Shown in pieces: positions 26,166 to 38,223 of a stretch of 64,000 nucleotides of DNA. The notes under the pieces were generated by a model. The model had not been told where the DNA came from. It was given only the letters and a program-made list of their open reading frames with translations, and ran no database searches. Source of the DNA: Trematomus loennbergii (Eukaryota > Chordata > Actinopteri > Perciformes > Nototheniidae); assembly GCA_012861695.1 (NCBI GenBank), contig JAAOOA010000120.1, positions 442,501 through 506,500 of the forward strand. The letters are read 5' to 3'. The first letter of the stretch is position 1. Each line of letters opens with the position of its first letter. The position numbers and the translations under genes were made by a program.

Positions 26166-27690
26166 TATCACGGCAAGACGTGAACATGTGACGATCTACC
26201 ATGCTGGGAGACGTGAATATGTCACGGTTTCGTCCCTTCAAACGTGACAGTTACACGGTATTGTTAACATGGCCCAACCAGTGGAGAAATACCCGGAAGT
26301 GCCTAGCAAATGGTCTACCGCGCCTATTGGTCGGTTTTTATTGTCAAAATTAGATGTTTTTAATTTATTTTTTAATCGTCACACTCGATTTTGCCGATTT
26401 TCTTGTTGCCCTAGCTGGTCGACACCTCTTTTAGCAGAAACAAAGGCTACATTAATGTATTAAATCGATGTTAATCCATGTGTGTGGAGGTGAGGATGTG
26501 GAATTAACGGACGTTGCAACTACAACCCTAATTATATTTAAAAACATTTTAGACAGCCTCACGAAATACTTTAATGTAAATTAAAATGTAAATGTGAAGG
26601 AATGTGTGTAATGTGGTGATTGACATTATTCACCCACGGATCTATGGGTTGGGGTATTGTTCTGCACGGACATTTTAGTTAACCGGACTCCTGTTCATGT
26701 GAAATCCGAAAACATTTAAAAAAAAAAATAATACTTTATTCCGAGTTTGCTTGCTTTTCTCTTTGGCGGTCATCACATAACGGCATTGTAATACACGGTT
26801 TGGCTGCATTAAATATGACATATCTGCCGTAGTTCTGTATTTATAGAGCCCTGATGAGAAGACTTCTGGACAAACAGGAAGCACTGCCGCCAAAACTGAA
26901 AACGTGACGTGGATCATAAATATATCAGCAATTAAACCACATCTTACATTTATTTTCACACAATACGTCTCCTTGCAGTATCAATACTAATTCGGCTGAC
27001 TTTTATATTTGATCCAATTGGTAGATAGGCTGTATTTACACCATAACGGTGCACAGCTGATAGAAAGGCACATCTAGTGGTTAAAGCACGTTATTGAATT
27101 TTATTACTTTTCACAAAAATGAAACCATCAATAGCAGAAACAGAATTAACTGTCATTAGTAAACCACCCAAAAAAAAAGATCATAAATGGTTTTGTTTTA
27201 TATATATTTTAAGGATAATAATATCAATGTAACACTGTCTATGACACTTACTGTATAACACTGATTTGAAAAACATACAGAAAAAACTAATTCACTGCCC
27301 TTAATAAAGTATTTAATACATTTCAGGTATGCTGTTTTGTTTAGATCATTGACATCTGGAGCTCTTTTAATGTCCTTTTTGATTATTGTTACACCAGGTC
27401 TTGTCAAAACCTTTATTCCATATTCAATATCCATTACTAAACAAAACAGCAATTCTACTCCACTACAATTCAGAGGTTAACCTGGTATTTTTACTCCACT
27501 ACATTTATTTTAGTTACTTTGCAGATTCTGATTAATGATGTGAAATATAAACAACCCTTAAATCAGGCTTTAGTTACACTGAGTAAAATTCAGGGAAAGG
27601 TGATTGTCAAGTGCCAACAATCAGGAGAGATATTTGATAGTTGCTGCTTGAGAAGACTAAACATTTATCTGCAGATCCCTATAAAGTATA
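26166..27690. other. Intergenic DNA, nothing assigned
   Basis: No known coding domain was recognised. A fragment of the fish repeat with TTTTTACTCCACTACATTTA lies at about 27485-27520. The rest is AT-rich. Confidence 0.5.
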
Positions 27691-30600
27691 TCTATATACG
27701 CATCCCTCGCCGTAAAACACAATGTTGTCTTAAGTCAATGGAAAAGGTTCAAAACTGCACCATACTTCAGATGACAGTTAATGGTCCGGCCCTCAACAGC
27801 TCTACGCCAATTATGGGATGTCATCATATGCGGTTTCCATGGCAACACATCCCTCGCCATTAAACACGGTGTCGCTGTAAATCCAATTGGCACAGTCCCA
27901 TCGTCCCCCAATCTTCACTTTTATATCACCGGTCCATGCCTCAACAGCTCTACGTGAAATCTGAGATGTCATCGTATGCCGTTTCCATGGCAACGAATCA
28001 CTCGCCGTAAAACACGATGTTGTCTGAAGTCAATGGAAAATGGTCCAAAATGCACCAGACTTCAGATGACAGTTAATGGTCCGGCCCTCAACAGCACTAT
28101 TCAATTATGGGGTGTCATCATATGCCGTTTCCATGGCGACAATCCCTCGCTCCGTAAAACACATGTTGTCTGAAGTCAATGGAAAATGGTCCAAATGCAC
28201 CAGACTTCAGATGACAGTTAATGGTCCGGTCAACACCTTATGACAAAGTGATTTTCCTAGCTTGCCATGGCGACGATCCCTCGCCATGAAACTCAGTGTT
28301 GTCATAACTCGATGGAAAATGGTCCAAACTGCACCAGACTTCAGATGACAGTTAATGGTCCGGCCCTCAACAGCTCTACGCCAATTATGGGATCATCATA
28401 TGCCGTTTCCATGGCAACACATCCCTCGCCATTAAACACGGTGTCGCTGTAAATCCAATTGGCACAGCCCATCGTCCCCCAATCTTCACTTTTATATCAC
28501 CGGTCCATGCCTCAACAGCTCTACGTGAAATCTGAGATGTCATCGTATGCCGTTTCCATGGCAACGAATCACTCGCCGTAAAACACGATGTTGTCTTAAG
28601 TCAATGGAAAATGGTCCAAACTGCATCAGACTTCAGATGATGGCTACTAGTCCGCCCCTCAACAGCACTATGCCAATTATGGGATGTCATCATATGCCGT
28701 TTCCATGGCAACGCATCCTTCGCCATAAAACACAATGTTGTCTGAATTCAAAGGAAAATGGTCCAAAATGCACCAGACTTCAGATGACAGTTAATGGTCC
28801 GGCCCTCAACAGCACTATGTCAATTATGGGGTGTCATCATATTGCCGTTTCCATGGCAACGCATCCCTCGCCGTAAAACACAATGTTGTCTGAATTCAAT
28901 GGAAAATGGTCCAAAATGCACCAGACTTCAGATGACAGTTAATGGTCCGGCACTGAACAGCTTTACACCAATTATGGGATGTCATCATATGCCGTTGCCA
29001 TGGCGACAGATCCCTCGCCATGAAACTCAGTGTTGTCATAACTCGATGGAAAATGGTCCAAACTGCACCAGACTTTCAGATGATGGCTACTAGTCCGCCC
29101 CTCAACAGCACTATGCCAATTATGGGGTGTCATCATATGCCGTTTCCATGGCAACGCATCCCTCCCCGTAAAACACAATGTTGTCTGAAGTCAATGGAAA
29201 ATGGTCCAAAATGCACCAGACTTCAGATGACAGTTAATGGTCCAGCACTGAACAGCTCTACGCCAATTATGGGATGTCATCATATGCCGTTGCCATGGCG
29301 ACAGATCCCTCGCCATGAAACTCAGTGTTGTCATAACTCGATGGAAAATGGTCCAAACTGCACCAGACTTCAGATGACAGTTAATGGTCCGGCCCTCAAC
29401 ACCTCAATATGACAAAGTGAGTTTTCCTCAAAAGCTGTTGCCATGGCAACGCATCCCTCGCCATACATCACAATGTTGTCTTAAGTTAATGAAAATGTTC
29501 CAAACTGCACCAGACTTCAGATGACAGTTAATGGTCCGGCCCTCAACAGCTCTACGCCAATTATGGGATGTCATCATATGCCGTTTCCATGGCAACACTT
29601 CCCTCGCCATTAAACACGGTGTCGCTGTAAATCCAATTGGCACAGCCCCATCGTCCCCCAATCTTCACTTTTATATCACCGGTCCATGCCTCAACAGCTC
29701 TACGTGAATCTGAGATGTCATCGTATGCCGTTTCCATGGCAACTAATCACTCGCCGTAAACACGATGTTGTCTTAAGTCAATGGAAAATGGTCCAAACTG
29801 CATCAGACTTCAGATCGTGGCTACTAGTCCGGCCCTCAACAGCACTATGTCAATTATGGGGTGTCATCATATGCCGTTTCCATGGCAACGCATCCCTCGC
29901 CGTAAAACACGATGTTGTCTGAATTCAAAGGAAAATGGTCCAAAATGCACCAGACTTCAGATGACAGTTAATGGTCCGGCCCTCACAGCACTATGTCAAT
30001 TATGGGGTGTCATCATATGCCGTTTCCATGGCAACGCATCCCTCTCCGTAAAACACAATGTTGTCTGAAGTCAATGGAAAATGGTCCAAAATGCACCAGA
30101 CTTCAGATGACAGTTAATGGTCCGGCACTGAACAGCTTTACACCAATTAGGGATGTCATCATATGCCGTTGCCATGGCGACAGATCCCTCGCCATGAAAC
30201 TCAGTGTTGTCATAACTCGATGGAAAATGGTCCAAACTGCACCAGACTTCAGATGACAGTTAATGGTCCGGCCCTCAACACCTCAATATGACAAAAGTGA
30301 GTTTTCCTCAAAAGCTGTTGCCATGGCAACGCATCCCTCGCCATACATCACAATGTTGTCTTAAGTTAATGGAAAATGTTCAAACTGCACCAGACTTCAG
30401 ATGACAGTTAATGGTCCGGCCCTTAACAGCTCTACGCCAATTATGGGAGTCATCATATGCCGTTTCCATGGCAACACATCCCTCGCCATTAAACACGGTG
30501 TCGCTGTAAATCCATTGGCACAGCCCCATCGTCCCCCAATCTTCACTTTTATATCACCGGTCCATGCCTCAACAGCTCTACGTGAAATCTGAGATGTCAT

Positions 30601-33600
30601 CGTATGCCGTTTCCATGGCAACGAATCACTCGCCGTAAAACACGATGTTGTCTTAAGTCAATGGAAAATGGTCCAAACTGCATCAGACTTCAGATGATGG
30701 CTACTAGTCCGCCCCTCAACAGCACTATGCCAATTATGGGATGTCATCATATGCCGTTTCCATGGCAACGCATCCTTCGCCATAAAACACAATGTTGTCT
30801 GAATTCAAAGGAAAATGGTCCAAAAATGCACCAGACTTCAGATGACAGTTAATGGTCCGGCCCTCAACAGCACTATGTCAATTATGGGGTGTCATCATAT
30901 GCCGTTTCCATGGCAACGCATCCCTCGCCGTAAAACACAATGTTGTCTGAATTCAATGGAAAATGGTCCAAAATGCACCAGACTTCAGATGACAGTTAAT
31001 GGTCCGGCACTGAACAGCTTTACACCAATTATGGGATGTCATCATATGCCGTTGCCATGGCGACAGATCCCTCGCCATGAAACTCAGTGTTGTCATAACT
31101 CGATGGAAAATGGTCCAAACTGCACCAGACTTCAGATGATGGCTACTAGTCCGCCCCTCAACAGCACTATGCCAATTATGGGGTGTCATCATATGCCGTT
31201 TCCATGGCAACGCATCCCTCCCCGTAAAACACAATGTTGTCTGAAGTCAATGGAAAATGGTCCAAAATGCACCAGACTTCAGATGACAGTTAATGGTCCA
31301 GCACTGAACAGCTCTACGCCAATTATGGGATGTCATCATATGCCGTTGCCATGGCGACAGATCCCTCGCCATGAAACTCAGTGTTGTCATAACTCGATGG
31401 AAAATGGTCCAAACTGCACCAGACTTCAGATGACAGTTAATGGTCCGGCCCTCAACACCTCAATATGACAAAAGTGAGTTTTCCTCAAAAGCTGTTGCCA
31501 TGGCAACGCATCCCTCCATACATCACAATGTTGTCTTAAGTTAATGGAAAATGTTCCAAACTGCACCAGACTTCAGATGACAGTTAATGGTCCGGCCCTC
31601 AACAGCTCTACGCCAATTATGGGATGTCATCATATGCCGTTTCCATGGCAACATTCCCTCGCCATTAAACACGGTGTCGCTGTAAATCCAATTGGCACAG
31701 CCCCATCGTCCCCCAATCTTCACTTTTATATCACCGGTCCATGCCTCAACAGCTCTACGTGAAATCTGAGATGTCATCGTATGCGTTTCCATGGCAACTA
31801 ATCACTCGCCGTAAAACACGATGTTGTCTTAAGTCAATGGAAAATGGTCCAAACTGCATCAGACTTCAGATCGTGGCTACTAGTCCGGCCCTCAACAGCA
31901 CTATGTCAATTAGGGGTGTCATCATATGCCGTTTCCATGGCAACGCATCCCTCGCCGTAAAACACAATGTTGTCTGAAGTCAATGGAAAATGGTCCAAAA
32001 TGCACCAGACTTCAGATGACAGTTAATGGTCCGGTACTGAACAGCTTTACACCAATTATGGGATGTCATCTTATGCCATTGCCATGGCGACAGATCCCTC
32101 GCCATGAAACTCAGTGTTGTCATAACTCGATGGAAAATGGTCCAAACTGCACCAGACTTCAGAGGACAGTTATAGTCCGGCCCTCAACACCTCAATATGA
32201 CAAAAGGAGTTTTCCTCAAAGCTGTTGCCATGGCAACGCATCCCTCGCCATACATCACAATGTTGTCTTAAGTCAATGGAAAAGGTTCCAAACTGCACCA
32301 GACTTCAGATGATGGCTAATGGTCTGGCCCTCAACAGCTCTACGTTAAATCTGAGATCTCACCATATGCCGTTTCCATGGCAACACATCCCTCGCCAAAA
32401 AAATGGATGTTTCCGTTACTCCTATGAAAATGGTCCAAACTGCACCAGACATCAGATGATGGCTAATGGTCCGGCCCTCAACAGCTCTTCCCCAATTATG
32501 GGATGTCATCATATGCCGTTTCCATGGCAACGCATCCCTCCCGTAAAACACAATGTTGTCTTAAGTCAATGGAAAAGGTTCAAAACGGCACCATACTTCA
32601 GATGACAGTTAATGGTCCGGCCCTGAACAGCTCTACGCCAATTATTGGATGTCATCATATGCCGTTCCATGGCAACGCATCCCTCGCCATTAAACACGGT
32701 GTCGCTGTAAATCCAATGGGCACAGTCCCATCGTCCCCCAATCTTCACTTTTATATCACCGGTCCATGCCTCAACAGCTCTACGTGAAGTCTGAGATCTC
32801 ACCGTATACCGTTTCCATGGCGACAGATCCCTCGCCATGAAACACGATGTTGTCTTAACTCAATGGAAAATGGTCCAAACTGCACCAGACTTCAGATGAC
32901 AGTTAATGGTCCGGCCCTCAACACCTCAATATGACAATAGTGAGTTTTCCTCAAAAGCTGTTGCCATGGCAACGTATCCCTCGCCAAAAAACACGAAGTT
33001 GCTGTTACTCCTATGAAAATCATCCAAATGGCACCAGACTTCAGATAATGGCTAATGGTCTGGCCCTCAACAGCTCTACGCCAATTATGGGATGTCATCA
33101 TATGCCATTTCCATGGCAACGCATCTCTCACCGTAAAACACAATGTTGTCTTAAATCAATGGAAAATGGTCCAACATCACGAGACTGCAGATGACAGTTA
33201 ATGGTCCGGCCCTCAACACCTCAATATGACAATAGTGAGTTTTCCTCAAAAGCTGTTGCCATGGCAACGCATCCCTCGCCGTTAAGCACGATATTGCTTT
33301 AAGTCCTGTGTAAATGGTATAAAAGTGTTGAAATGTCACATGTGTGCTAACGGTCAAGCCCTCGAGACATATATGTGTCAGTTTTGAGATTTCGTCAAAT
33401 GTCGTTTCTATGGTAACAAAATGGTCGCCGTGAAACACGGTTTTCTCATAACTCCAGTTAACATGTTCCAAACGGCCCAGAACTTCACAGGTTTGATAAC
33501 GATGCAGCCCTCAACACATCTCGGCTTATTATGGGGTGTCATCAAATGTCGTTGCCATGGCGACAGATCACTCGCCATTTATGATACTGCTGTAACTCCC

Positions 33601-33620
33601 ATGTACGTTGTGCGATCGGC
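27690..33620. repeat. 147-bp satellite array, about 40 units, higher-order structure
   Basis: Units of 147 bp share CCCTCGCCGTAAAACACAAT, CAGACTTCAGATGACAGTTA, TATGGGATGTCATCATATGC and a CCATGGCAAC core. A diagnostic variant unit (GTCGCTGTAAATCC) occurs at about 27872, 28444, 29622, 30501, 31677 and 32702. The spacings are close to 4, 8, 6, 8 and 7 units. The interval 28444-30501 (14 units) recurs from 30501 onward. Divergence increases towards 33300-33620. The proline- and tryptophan-containing open frames across the array are consequences of the unit length being a multiple of three. Confidence 0.9.
29437..29450. promoter_or_regulatory. Perfect RFX X-box palindrome in satellite unit
   Basis: GTTGCCATGGCAAC matches the full palindromic RFX-family binding site. 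The same 14-mer occurs at 30317, 31494, 32224, 32960 and 33254. Other units carry GTTTCCATGGCAAC or GTTGCCATGGCGAC. Binding is inferred from the motif only. Confidence 0.6.
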
Positions 33621-34195
33621 CTGAAACTTCCCACGTTTGCCAACGGCCGAGTCCTCGAGACACCTACACACACACCTCGACGTGCGGACAACAGCCTGCG
33701 GAGCGTCGAAGACCCGCTCAATGCTGCTTGCAGCTTTAATTATTATTGTTATTATTATTATCGTCTTATTAGAATTTTTATTTCATAATTTTTATTTTAT
33801 TATTTTATCATTTTTATTATCTTATTTTATTATTCTCAAAACAGAGAATCAAACGACCGTAAACAGGAAACGCTTGGACATTAGGCTTGTTTGAGACAAG
33901 CGAGACCTGCGCAGACCTGCGCAATTGCGATCAACGTCTTGCTAGTGTGTTGTTATTATTATTATTATTGTCTTATTAGAATTTTTCTTTCATAATATTT
34001 ATTTTATTATATTTTATATTCCAGTCACATTTTTATCATTGTTCCACAATGTTTATCATCATGAAATTCATATCTATATATTTTATACTACACTTGCACT
34101 GCTTCACTTTTTCATACTTTATATATCTTAGCATATTCATACACACTGTTAATACTGTTCATACTGCTCATAGGCTACTGTGTATATCTAGTGCA
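33621..34195. repeat. Satellite tail and AT-rich simple repeats
   Basis: The tail GCTGCTTGCAGCTTTAATTA at about 33720-33745 is followed by (ATT)n and TTTTATTT-rich sequence. A similar TTATTAGAATTTTTATTTCA block repeats at about 33765, 33970 and 34445. Confidence 0.65.
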
Positions 34196-34300
34196 GGGAT
34201 GGGCAACTTGGATGGTGGTGGGGGCCACATCATTTATGAACTGGCCACCAGGGGGCCGCAGATTCACTTGGAACACAGACACACACAAATTCCATGTATT
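34196..34300. mobile_element. hAT-like repeat end (CAGGGATGGGCAACTTGG)
   Basis: CAGGGATGGGCAACTTGG followed by a G-rich block and GGGGGCCGCAG resembles the end of a common fish hAT-type MITE. The partner end was not found. Confidence 0.45.
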
Positions 34301-34487
34301 GTATGTAATTATTAACAAATATACTAAGTCTGACATCTTCATTGACATTTTACAATCTTTCAGGGAACATCCTCTAATAATTGAATTATTATTGATTGAA
34401 TTATATATTGTTATTTTATTTTATTTATTGTATTATTATTATTGTCTTATTAGAATTTTTATTTCATAATTTTTATTTTTCTCCAGT

Positions 34488-34856
34488 GGTTTGCCTCGTA
34501 CCTCAGTGGGAGAAGTTTCTCCGTGGCGGTGGGCCCGTTCTCATCACACAGCACTTCCCTATCCTGCGGCCTGCCCCAGGGTTCTGTTTTAGCCCCCCTT
34601 CTTTTTGCCCTTTACATGCTCCCACTAGGCGCATTGGCTTAATTAGCCAATTCAAGACTGTCTCGTATCACTGTTACACAGATGATATCCTGATATATTT
34701 CTCTTACAAACCCGTCAAAACTGAGAATTTAAACACCCTGATTACATGTCTGTCTGCAATTGAGGAGTGGATGTCAAGCAACTTCCCACAGCTCAATGCA
34801 TCAAAAATGGAAGTCTTGATCTCAGCGGCTGATAACATCGCCTCTAAGGTAGCAAA
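34488..34856 (+). pseudogene. L2-like LINE reverse transcriptase fragment
   Basis: One frame reads WFASYLSG and GLPQGSVLAPLLF. A second frame reads YTDDILIYF, the catalytic box, then LNTLITCLSAIEEWM. Both are standard RT blocks in this order, so a frameshift lies between them near 34630-34660. The C-terminal continuation is at 37166. Confidence 0.8.
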
Positions 34857-37165
34857 CCAGCTAGAAATGTTTGGTTCTAAAAACATTCTGAGAATGTTAC
34901 ATTCCTTGTTCTAGGAATGTTTTCAGCGGGAAGTTTTCCTTTGGTTCCCAGAACGTTCTTCTGAAAGGTAGGATAACGTTCTCTAAAAACATTCTTAAAA
35001 TGTTTGGTGATAACCTTCTTAAAACGTTTTTGATAACATTGTTAGAACATTATGCCCTACTATTCTTAAAACGTTTTCAGCAGAAGCTTTTATTTTGGTT
35101 CCCAGAATGTTCTTCTGAAAGGTAGGATAACGTTCTTTAAAAACATTCTTAAAATGTTTTTGATAACATTGTTAGAACATTATGCCCTACTGTTCTTAAA
35201 ACATTTTCAGCTGCAAGCTAGATTTTTTTTATGTTGCCAGAATGTTATTATTTTAGAGAAGGATATATGCTTTATGTTTAAAACATTATGCAAATGTTCT
35301 GTGGTAACAATTTACTAACATATTTTTACATTATTAGAACATAAAGACATAATATTCCTGTAATTGTTCAACTCAAAATTCCTGGGTACGTGGACTGACC
35401 ACTGTGGTCATTAGGATGATTTTGAGTTTACTTAAAGGGGACCTATCATGCAAAATGCACTTTTGTACGTCTTTTATACATGAATATGTGTCCCCGGTGT
35501 TCCAGGGAACTCACCAAGTGTCAGAAAACACAACCCTCTCTATTTACCTCCATACCCAAATCTCTAAAAAAGGGGCTGCAACGGATCTGATAAAAACTGA
35601 TCCAGATTTGAACACTGTCCTGGCGTCAGGACGGTGGCGCTACGGCTATTGCGCCAACTCCACCAATCAGGAGGAGACAGCCACGGCCATCGCCGTTCGA
35701 AAGCGCTGGAGACGCTGTAGTGCATATGCCAGGCCTATATAGGTATGGTCCTACACTATATTATTATAATATAGCATGATAGGTCCACTTTAACTATTGG
35801 AATTTGACTATTAACACATGTAAAAGGATGAATCTGAATCAGCTGGTGAAAGTAACATTTGTTTATTAGAAAAGGGGAGCTGGGTTGGTTATGGCGGCAG
35901 TGGGAAACAGTTGTTCCAGGGTGGAGAGGCCTGGCTGGCCTTGGGAGTGGGGAAGGCCTTGGATTCCTCCTGGGAGAGACACAACAATGAGTGTGAGGCA
36001 AAAGCAGGCAAAGTTGTCAAAGAATATGCTGGTAAAAAGCTAGAGCGGCACGCAACAAACCGTTCACGGCAACAATCCGGCAGGGAATGAGTGCAGGCTG
36101 CAGGCTTTCATAGTGTGGCTGATGAGCAGGTTGCAGGTGTGGTTGATTGGAGATTGCTCCCAGCCGTGTAGAGCAGACCAGCAGGCAGGGGGGTTGGGGG
36201 GGGGAGAGAGAGACATACACAGTAGAAACAAACACATACAAACACTAACAGGGGTTTCAGGGACGGGCAGTGATAGTCGGTCCGTTCTTCTCTATGTCTG
36301 TCTTTGGTTTTCTAAGTGTTATTCGATCCATATGACAATAGAGATATGTGCATTAAAAACAAAAACACTTGGGGTATAATGTTCGAAGTATGTTATACCA
36401 AACATTTTAAGAATGTTTTTAGAGAACGTTATCCTACCTTTCAGAAGTACATTCTAGGAACCAAAATCTCGATGAAACCATTCCTAGTACAATGAATGGT
36501 AACATTCTCAGAATGTTTTTAGAACCAACAATGTCTAGCTGTGAACTCAGACATGCCTACACAAACATGCAATATCATGAATTACATGCTTGTTTTTTTT
36601 TAAAGGAAAATGTGGTTTTTTAAACATCCTTTTCAAACAAATGCAACAAGTTTGTTTTTTAAAGCGCACTACAAATAAATCTGACGTTGACCATGACCGT
36701 GTTAATATTTCGCATCACAGGAACATTTTATAAAAAAAGAATAACCTCCTGAAAACATTATCCAAATGTTGCTTTCAAAATGTTCTTCTTTGGTTATCAT
36801 GTAACATTGAGGGAACGTTTTATAAAGAACATCTTTAATGTGTTACCCCAACAACGTCCAAAACACATCCTTAGAATGTTGCAGGCAAAACGTTCCACCT
36901 TTGTTAACATATCACATTAAAGGAATGTTTTATAAAACACTTTCTGTCATCTCAGGCCTCAATAACATCCTCATAACATCCTCTGAATGTTGCAGTTAAA
37001 ACGTTATGTCTTAGTTAACCTTAAACCTTATAGGAACATTATTTGAAAAAATAAACATCCTAAAAAGGTTCTTTGAACATCAGATTAAAACGTTTCTTTA
37101 AAACCTTATTAGAACCTGTAGGTAACGTTCACCAAAGTTGTGAGAACGTTCCCCGCTAGCTGGGA
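34857..37165. mobile_element. AACGTTCT-rich TIR element nested in the LINE
   Basis: The ends CCAGCTAG and CTAGCTGG are inverted, and both arms are full of AACGTTCT/AGAACGTT motifs in opposite orientation. A segment of about 130 bp is tandemly repeated at about 34960-35210. No transposase frame was recognised. The interior carries a further insertion at 35436-35789 and an unclassified block at 35800-36260. Confidence 0.6.
35436..35789. mobile_element. TTAA-flanked MITE (AGGGGACCTATCATGC ends)
   Basis: AGGGGACCTATCATGC and GCATGATAGGTCCACT are inverted with one mismatch. TTAA flanks lie at 35432-35435 and 35790-35793. TTAA duplication fits piggyBac or Kolobok; the superfamily cannot be decided from 354 bp. 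This is the third level of nesting in the LINE. Confidence 0.75.
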
Positions 37166-37900
37166 AGCCACCTGGGTTCATTTAGTAGTAATGTTAGGGC
37201 AAACATAAAAAACCTTGGTGTCCCTTCGATCAGTCTATGCTACTAGACAAACACATCAAACTCCTGACCCGTACCTGTTTTTTCCACCTCAGGAACATTG
37301 CCAAGCTCAGGGGCTTTCTATCCAATGCAGAACTGGAGATGGCTATCCATGCCTTTATTTCATCCCGGCTTGATTACTGTAATGCTCTGTTCTCCTGCCT
37401 CAACAAAACATCAATAAACCGGCTACAACAGGTCCAAAATGCTGCAGCCAGGTTACTCACTCGGTCTAAAAAAAACCTGCCACATCACTCCGATCCTTTC
37501 TGCCCTGCACTGGCTCCCTGTCCATCTCAGAACCCAATGTAAGGTATTGGTTTACACATATAGAGCTGTCCATGGCCAAGCCCCCGCCTACATTAACGAC
37601 CTTATCCACCCTCACAGGACAACCCGGGCCCTGAGGTCCTCTGAGCAAGGCCTCTTAAGGGTCCCCGAACCAGGCTAAAAACCAAGGGGACCGTGCCTTT
37701 GAGGCGGTGGCCCCTATGGAATGAACTCCCCCAGAAACTGAGAGCCTCTGTCTCTGTGGAGGTTTTTAAGGGGCAGCTAAAGACTCACCTTTTCCGACAG
37801 GCTTTTGGGGCGTCGGAGGAGGAGGTGAGTTTGTAGCTGTTTTATCCTTTCTTTTACTTGCTGTGTTTTATGCCTTTTATTACAAACAAAAACATTTTTC
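37166..37900 (+). pseudogene. L2-like LINE C-terminal region and 3' end (unit 2)
   Basis: The frame holds FHLRNIAKLR, SRLDYCNALF and QQVQNAAARLLTRSKK. It then shifts at an A-run into LHWLPVHLRTQCK and YRAVHGQAPAYI. A stop follows at 37676, then LPQKLRASVSVEVFKGQL in another frame. It is the continuation of 34488-34856 and is non-functional. Confidence 0.75.
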
Positions 37901-38223
37901 CCAATGTTTAAAATCTCTCCCATGTTTATATATTATTATTATTTTAAGTATTATTATTAATAATAATAATGTAATTATTGCAGCTTAACGAGGCTAGCAG
38001 TTTAACCCTGGATATATAATATTTTATATATGGAATAACAAGGCTATAAGAAAACCATGGTTGAAACACGGCATAGTAAAATATTTCTTCATAGTTCAAT
38101 AAACAACAAGAAAGTCGCCTCAGATGTTAAGACCTTTACAGATACATGCAGCTAAATATAACATTTTAACAGGTTAAGATACACAAGGAGGTAAAAGGTA
38201 TGATAATAACAAATGAAATACAA
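37901..38223. repeat. ZNF 3' flanking module with two deletions (unit 2)
   Basis: Against units 1 and 3, this copy jumps at about 37980 directly from the (ATT)n tract to GCAGCTTAACGAGG, losing the ZNF143/ETS-like cassette. A second jump lies near 38098. Unit 2 therefore has no such cassette at its low end. Confidence 0.65.

Larger units (their letters stand above)
34488..37900 (+). mobile_element. L2-like LINE split by a nested insertion (unit 2)
   Basis: The RT part (34488-34856) and the C-terminal part plus 3' end (37166-37900) are contiguous in the paralogue at 10780-11330. An insertion of about 2.3 kb between AAGGTAGCAA and GCCACCTGGG separates them here. Frameshifts disrupt both parts. 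Confidence 0.75.

Noticed and set aside
24472..26241. Host telomerase or viral polymerase
   Set aside because: The RT is followed by RNase H and a C-terminal Cys/His cluster, and the 3' end carries a (GAA)n tail. This is a LINE of the I clade.
27976..32605. Many open frames in the 147-bp array as protein genes
   Set aside because: They are repeats of the satellite unit, open because 147 is divisible by three. No start context, domain or codon bias supports genes.
27690..33620. CRISPR-like array
   Set aside because: There are no unique spacers between short repeats. The units are contiguous 147-bp satellite copies in a eukaryotic genome.
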